A program made the translations under genes and the position numbers. DNA of 64,000 nt from Struthio camelus. Its lineage: Eukaryota > Chordata > Aves > Struthioniformes > Struthionidae. The notes below the pieces were generated by a model that was given only the letters and a program-made list of their open reading frames with translations, was not told the origin of the DNA and did not search any database. Location: positions 77,481,987-77,545,986 of the forward strand of contig NC_090942.1 of the NCBI RefSeq assembly GCF_040807025.1, in the 5' to 3' direction. Positions 57,540 to 64,000 of the stretch are shown here, one piece after another (position 1 is the first letter of the stretch; each line of letters opens with the position of its first letter).

Positions 57540-58700
57540 GAGCAGCCTCTGAAGGAGGCGAGCAGCCGGCGCAGCCTTCGCGCGCCGATCCGCGAGCGCC
57601 GCGGCCGGGCCGCGCGCCCCGAGGGCGGCCGTGACCTGGCAGGGATCCAGACGATGCTGTCGCTGCTCACAGATCCGCGCCTGGATGCGCCGGGTCTCAG
57701 GGCGCCCATGGATGGAGGCTGCTCAAGGTCCCAAAGCACATCCCAAAACAGGGGCGGACTTCACCGGCATGGGAAAAATTACCGCGAGGTAATTGCACCG
57801 CTGCGGATCACCTGAGTAAACAAAACCCTTTATTAAGCGCTTTCAGCCCGGGTTTGATTTTACAGCTAGTTTCCGACCTCATCTGCCAACCCGTTAGGTG
57901 GCTCCGGCTTCAACTGGGAGAGGAGAGCCGCTGGGGAGCGACTCCGCCAAAGGGCAGTCGGCTCCATCCTCACCGCGGGTTTGGACACACGCGCGCGGGC
58001 CTCGGGCTGGAAAGGCCCAGCCGTTTCAGCGTTAGCCGCCGAGAAAAAAGCCGCCGCTGGAAAGAGGGCGCAGGGAAAAAAAAAAAAAACAACAAAAAAC
58101 GGCTGCTGCGAAGCGGGTCCGGCGGCTGCCTTGGCCCGTCGGCGCGTGCAAGGGGTGGTTGGTGGCTTGCCCAAAGGCAGGGGAGGGAGAAGGGTGCGGC
58201 GTTGCTGGCGCCCCGTGATGAGATCGCGACACCCAACGGCGGCGGCGGCGGGGGAGCGGAGGAAGTAAGTTCGCGGACGAGGACGGAGGAGGCGCAAGCG
58301 AAAGCCTTTGGGGCCGCCTGGACCTCAGCGCGGGAAGGGAAGCCCGCGGTCCCCAAAGGCCCGAGAGCGAGAGGCCCTTAAGGACGGGGACCGCTGAGCG
58401 ACGGGGTCATGACGCAGCTGGCGTGGCAGCCTCAGCCGTGAAACCGTGCCCTGCCGTTACTGCCCGTACCTTCGCCCTGACAGGCGGGCTGCAGCCTAAA
58501 TGTTCTTGGAGCTGCAAGGGCCAAGCTGGAAACGGCAGTCGGGAGCAGCCCCGCGCGCAGCTTTGGCCCCCCGTGCGATGCTTTTTGCTCCCTGAGGATT
58601 TTGCCCCCCCTACGTGCCGGGGGACGTTCGGTGCGACTTCCGCCCCGGCTTTCCACGGCGGCCCCTCGCTGGGGCTAGGGCCGTGGGCAGCTTGCCTGCA
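57540..58700. promoter_or_regulatory. Second CpG-rich block next to the A4GALT promoter
   Basis: This GC-rich segment contains a (GGC)n run at about 58,238-58,250 and a plus-strand GGAA|GTAAGT donor (exon end 58,264). That would suit a divergent, probably non-coding transcript leaving the A4GALT promoter region. Long frames here reflect GC composition. Confidence 0.4.
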
Positions 58701-61700
58701 GCGGGGCTGCAAACGGCAGGTTGGCCCCGGGGCTGAAAGAAATGCCGGTGTCCGCTCTGCTTCCTCCTGCTTTTCAGTTTCTGCCCTTGGCTTCCCTGCT
58801 GGTGCCTCTTTGTTTGCTTTGTTTTGAAGCAAACCAGGAGAACTCCCCTTTCTCCAGAAAAAGCGAAACAAACCTCTCTCATGATCTGGCCATCGATGCC
58901 TGTCCAGTCTTTTAATAGGAGCTGGCTCGCAAGATTAAGACCCTTAAAATGGCAGCCTTTTTTGTGCTATGGTGTCAACCGGATTGTATTCCCGACCAGC
59001 CGTAACGCGATAGGAGCCGGGGCGCGTTCCCCTTGCCAGATTTTCTCGATCAAGTTGCTGTGAGAGCAAAGGAGAAAAAAAATGAACGGCTTTGCTAGCC
59101 GACACTTGCCCCTTGAAATGAAGTCACTGAACCCTTTCTGAAATTAAGTTGGCAGATACGGCTAAATCCTTTTAGCGGCATTAGCTCAGTGTTGTTAGGA
59201 CGAGATCGGATTTATTGATTAATATTCACCAAAGAGGGAGACACTCTGATAAATTTTGCCGACCGAGACAGCCATGACTACAAGAAACGTGTTCTGCAAG
59301 CAGATTAAAAATGAAAATGTGATAAGAGGGAACCTGGAACAGCATGTTACCGGCAAAAAAAAGGAGGATGCCTGCTAGCATAATTTAAAGCCAAAGGGAG
59401 GTGTGCTGCTGCAGGCGAAGAGCCTTCAGGTGGCCTAAAGGCCACAATTCTTCCGGTTTGCACAAAAAATGGGGCCAACGTGTCTCTGCTTCAGCCTTCT
59501 ACCTGGTGAAGCTCACGGAGGACAAGAATAAATAAGAGCCACCCCAATGTATTTATAACTTGCTGCAGGGGAGCTGCAATTATTTGGGTACTTGGAAATC
59601 GTGGGCATTTTCTCTCTCCGTGGCAGTCTGAGATTACAAAAGGTTTCCCTGCCCCAAGAACAAGGGAAAAACAGTCTTGAATTAATAATCCCCCCTGAAC
59701 TGGATTGAACCAAATAAAAAGGTGTCATTCTGATTGTGCCGAATAATTTTAGTTCGCACTATACATTTAAATAATTCAAAAATCAAGTCATATTTCAAAA
59801 GGAATAGTTGTTTTTAGTTGGAGGGGAAACTTTTGGTTAGAAAGTGTCAAATTTGGAATTACTTTTTTTTTTAACCAAAGTTTATTTCCTACCATCATCT
59901 TTTTTTGAACGTTGATATTCACTAAAAATAACCCCATCCTGTCAGCAGTCCGGTTGGTAAGAAATGCCATGCAAAACAAGAACCATCAGAAATTCCCAAG
60001 CTGACTCTAACTCTGATCATAGCAATGATCTTCTAGGACAAACGTGGTAGCAAATAATAAGGGTCCAAATCTGTAGAGCTCTGCAATGATCCCGCCGGCA
60101 CCGGAGTCGGTGAGAGTTGCCAGTTCCTGTAAACCAGGTCATTCGGCTTTAGGCCCCCAGATAACGTTACCAGCGCCTAGCTTGGGGCTCTTCCCTCTCC
60201 TTGCGTTTCCCTGTGCTCGTTAACGTTCATCGCTCGCCCAGCGTCACCATCCAGAGGCATCATGCGGCGTTTTCCCAATTCAAAGAAAACAGTTGCGGCG
60301 CTGCCTACCTCCGGTGCAGCACGCAATACACACCGTGTTTTTCACTGCGCAAACTTCTGTGGGACATGCCTATCTTGAACACGGCGAGGACAGTCCTAAA
60401 AGACGACCGACCGTTGCGTTCCCAGGCTCGCCGTAAAAGAAGAGGCGTTATAATAAAGTCCTTTGTTACTCCTTGGTTAAACGCGGTCCTTAAGGGTATT
60501 TACCGAGTTAAATATTTACGCTTAAAACGTGAATTACTCTTTACTCTGAGGCTACTTGGAAGTAAAATACGTTTAATACTCTCTATACAGGCAGATGCTT
60601 TTAACTGGAAGCAGAAGGTCCATTTTCCAAAAAAAAAAAAAAAAAGGGGGGGGGGGGGGCGCTGAGTCTGGTCTGATCTGCTGCTGCTCTTTCACGGTCC
60701 TGCTGCACCTCCCAGAAGGAAGCTGGTCTAGTACGCGGGCTAGGGCTTTAGGGAGTCAGACAGCTTCATTAAGAAGTTCCTTGTTGATTTAAAGTAGGTG
60801 CATGAATTCAAAAGGAAAGACCTTCGACCGTTTTGAAAGCCCTGTATGACTAGCTGAGAAAGCTCCAGGGCTGTGCAGATTTTTTTTGATCTATTCGAGC
60901 AAACTTGTGAAATAGGGGAAGGAAAAAAAAAAAAAAAAAAGTAGAGAAATGGACCCAGGTATATTCATTCCTATCAGCTAGCTCACAAACATACTAGTCA
61001 TACAAAGTTTTTCCGCTTCTTTGTGCGTTGCAAAGGGCTTGATGTTTGTCTGGGCTAATGCCAAAAGAGCTTTCTGCTCTTCTTGTTTCTCGTAAGACCT
61101 CGGTCCCTGGCGATCCCCCGGGCAGAGCTCCAGCCTCGCCCATCGCAGGGCCGCAGCCTCGCGTGGAGAGCTTTGGCGTGCCCTCGGGCACCGCTCTGGC
61201 TGCACGCTGGAACTGCTGTACGAGCCCCCTCCCCAGAAAAGAGCCTAAAGGAAGCAGAAATGACTGCGCTTCCAGGGAAGTAGGTCCAACAGGGCGATGG
61301 AGCATGACAGCGTGGTTAAACAAACCACTGAAACGGCAGGGAAGACACGGCTACGGTAGGCTTTTACACTTCCCCCCCCCGAGACAACCAATGCCTACAC
61401 GGAGCCCTTATCAGGGTTAAGCGAAGTATTTGACTAGCGCGACAGAGTCCTTGTATGCGCACGCAGAGGAGCTCACGTCTGTTGTTTTCCTACTCCCCAG
61501 CACACAACCCATAGCTCATTTTTTAGACTGGTTTTTCCGCAAGTAGCGCTCCCGTACGCCCCTGTGTCTTTCTTGCCCGCTGTAGTGGGTTGAGCTGTGT
61601 TTGCTTTCAATTTGGAAAACAGAATTGACAGCCCACGTGTAATATTTGCCTTCTCCTCCAGGCGTTTGCTTTAGCCCTTTCTGGACTGATAAGGAAGGAG

Positions 61701-62920
61701 GCGCTGGTGTGAAAACCAGAGCGAGCGCTTGCTTTCCTACAGCCGTCGGGGAACGGCGTTGGACGGCGCCGCTCCTACACCTGCCGGGCCGGTGACCTCA
61801 GGGTAGCTTGCATATTCACCAGGAGCAGAAGGCAGGTCTAGCTGAAGCCCTTGGTGCAACCACAAGAGAGAGACGTTAAAACCCGTCATTGCTCGCAGCA
61901 GCAGCTCAGCACAGAAGAAGTGGGTGTTACCGACCCTGCTGGCCGGGACTGCAGAGCTGCTAGCGCTGCAGGGTCGCAACGCTGTGAAGAAAGGCAGCTC
62001 CTGCCTTGGAAAAACTGGTTCCCCAGACGAAGAGCCTCAGAGCTAAGACGACCGCCAACCTGCAGTTGGACAGCTAAGATACAACGCTGCGAAAATAAAA
62101 GGAGGCTAAAGACAGCAGAGCTACGCACAGCAGCGGGAGCTGTTTGGGGGCGGTCAGTCGGAGAGGATGCGCTTACACGGGTCATCAGCAGGTAAAGTTC
62201 AAGGGAGCTTTTCCAAGCTGTGATCTTCATTTCCAGCGGGGGTAGCAGCTCATGCCCTCCCCAGGTTTTCCGCAAGAGAGTCAAAGGCAGCGAGCGCTGA
62301 CATCACCGGGAGCCACAACTCCAATTTCAGCCCCGATATAACATCTACCTTTGGGAACAGAAGCCAAAGCAGTGTCGCAGAGTCACCTGCAGCGACACGC
62401 CAGCACTGACAGATCGGATCAGCGGGGACGCGAGGGCTTTATAAAGACATATACATTTAGATGGTTTTATATATAAGATGGTTATAAATGTGGGGTTGTA
62501 AATAAACCCCAGAAAGAAACAAAGAAAATGTGGGGTTGTAAATGCTCCTAACTGCCAACATAAAAATAACAGTAGAGACCCCTCATGCCCTTGTGGAGGT
62601 TTAAGGATGCCTAAATCACTTCAGGCACATCAACCTTTTCAGCTTCCCAATTTTAGGCGCTGAGGATGGTTTTTTTAGATGCCGATAGCTCTTTGTTTCC
62701 AGGATGCTGGAATAAGGTTGTGCAACCTGGCTGGAAGCACAGATACAGGATCTCAGCTGCCCGGAGGGAGTCACCCAGAAGATGCTTATTTGGAGCTGTT
62801 GTCTCACTTCCTGGCTGTTTTTCGGCTAGTTGGCTATTCAACTCAACCAACCAATAAGCGAAAACACACGTTCAGATCTGCATAAAGTATCCCGGTAGCC
62901 TGCCAGGGCAGGGATTAGCC
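58701..62920. other. Intergenic stretch, no gene recognised
   Basis: Mixed sequence with homopolymers (A17 then G14 at 60,629-60,659; A18 near 60,923). An 18-bp direct repeat AAATGTGGGGTTGTAAAT occurs near 62,486 and 62,527. No exons were recognised. In human, ARFGAP3 is the next gene on this side; none of it was seen here. Confidence 0.4.
60629..60659 (+). repeat. A17-G14 homopolymer junction
   Basis: Seventeen A directly followed by fourteen G. Confidence 0.85.
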
Positions 62921-63200
62921 TGCGTGCTGCATTTCGTCTCCTGGCTCTGGCTCTCGCCCCGGCCCCGCTACCTCCGGGGCCAAACCCGGCGCCGGCGCCG
63001 CTGGGGACATTGCTCACCGCCGGCACGGGATCGGCCGGGAGCTTTACCGTGCCACGGTGGCGATGCTGGCTGTCTCACCGCAGCCAGGTCGCGCGCTGAT
63101 CTTGGCGAGCGGCTGGGAGCTCGCGGCAGCGCGGTCTGCAGCGAGGCGCTGGGCTGCTCACGCGCTGGGCTGGTCGGCTTTGGAAAGCTACGCCATGTTT
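62921..63200. promoter_or_regulatory. Small CpG-rich patch
   Basis: A local CpG-rich segment (GCGCCGGCGCCGCTGGGG and similar). It could be a regulatory element or promoter, but no adjoining coding exon was recognised. Confidence 0.3.
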
Positions 63201-63701
63201 CGGGCTGCGACGTTAACTTTTAAATGCCTTCCTTGAATTGTTCTTAATCTGCCATCAGGTTTAAAAAAAAAAAAAAATCCACATTCAAGAATAGCGGCAT
63301 GGGTTTTGGTTTCCTCTTAAGAAAAAAAATTCCCCCCGCTCTTTCAGAAAAAGCAGTTTTCTGACGAAAAATGAAGAAATGAGTGGGAGGGGAACGGCCA
63401 AGAATAGTTCCCTGCTGACTCCAGTCTCCCTGAGGAAGGGAGGCTGCTCTCCTGCTCCCTCCGTGCAGGGGCTACAGGCTTCCCCGAGGGAGCGTTGTGC
63501 CAACGGGCTCCGGGCGGGCTGAAGGTAAGAGGATGTCTGAGCAGAAAAGGTCTCCAGAAACCCCTTCCTCAAGTCCTCGGCTGAGTGAGCCGGGCTGGAA
63601 GCGGGCAGGTGTGCCGGAGGCCTGCAGAGCCGCCGGCCGGGGCGGCCCCCGCAGGTGGAGGAACTGGCCGGGTGCTTGCTCAAGGCCTCCGATGCCTTCA
63701 T

Positions 63702-63757
63702 TTTTATATATATATAAATATATGTACATATGTACATATATGTATATGTATATGTAT
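63702..63757 (+). repeat. AT/GT-rich microsatellite (TATATATA...TGTACATATGTA)
   Basis: Alternating TA, TGTACATA and TGTATA units followed by a T run. Frames crossing it are artefacts. Confidence 0.85.
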
Positions 63758-64000
63758 TTTTTTTCCCCCTCTGTTTATGTGGCCTGGCGGCTGTTTTGCA
63801 GCTTGGGCCTTTCAAGGAGTGCTTGACTTCAACTGAGGGGACTGTGACATTTGTAGAAAGGGGACTAAAAGCCTCTTGCTGTTCCGCCCCACGAACAGAG
63901 ATCCACACAAAATGATTTTAAAGTCGCTTGCAAAACGATGCGTGGGTTTGCGGCATGCATTTTCTTCCCTTTTCTAATAACACTAGGCGATCATCTTGCC

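Noticed and set aside
57854-58381. 175-codon plus-strand frame
   Set aside because: It is a low-complexity Lys/Arg/Gly-rich frame in a CpG-rich block with no domain.
63285-63908. 207-codon minus-strand frame
   Set aside because: It includes a translated TA/TG microsatellite (repeated Tyr/Thr/Ile/Cys), so it is not a protein.
1-64000. CRISPR arrays, operons, prokaryotic signals
   Set aside because: None were seen. The sequence is vertebrate with spliced genes and CR1 repeats.
1-64000. tRNA, rRNA or snoRNA genes
   Set aside because: No cloverleaf, rRNA segment or C/D or H/ACA signature was recognised by eye; a covariance-model search was not possible.

Overview
The window looks like bird genomic DNA, probably from a neognath. 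The evidence is many 5'-truncated CR1 LINEs, an avian-type ERV LTR, spliced vertebrate genes, and CpG-island promoters rich in homopolymers. Synteny supports this: a CYB5R3 first exon lies at the left edge and A4GALT lies to its right, which is the neighbourhood these genes share in human 22q13.

Layout. 1-480: CpG-island promoter and first coding exon of CYB5R3 (minus strand, leaving the window leftward). 480-8,800: no gene recognised. 8,818-15,630: six coding exons, stop codon and poly(A) signal of an XendoU-type uridylate-specific endoribonuclease (plus strand); only its short first coding exon was not found. 9-13 kb and 20.5-25.2 kb: CR1 copies in introns and intergenic DNA. 30.0-34.2 kb: remains of a second, tandem A4GALT-like locus. 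It is a decayed coding remnant with stops and frameshifts, and its 5' part carries a 452-bp tract almost identical to A4GALT. 36.5-38.0 kb: a long CR1. 39.8-41.45 kb: an unrecognised minus-strand candidate gene assembled from phase-compatible exons, ending in a transmembrane segment with a short basic tail. 42.5-43.7 kb: intact single-exon coding region of A4GALT. 46.3-47.3 kb: LTR-like element. 55.5-58.7 kb: large CpG island, the likely A4GALT promoter, with a good minus-strand splice donor ending a non-coding first exon. 58.7-64 kb: no gene recognised; GC-rich patches and microsatellites.

The genes are not an operon or a pathway. CYB5R3 is an electron-transfer enzyme, the endoribonuclease acts on U-rich RNA, and A4GALT is a Golgi glycosyltransferase that makes Gal-alpha-1,4-Gal ends. 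The most notable observations are the A4GALT/pseudogene gene-conversion signature, a second island of identity between two otherwise diverged CR1 copies, and the candidate small membrane-protein gene just 3' of A4GALT. Everything comes from reading the sequence. No alignments or database searches were run.
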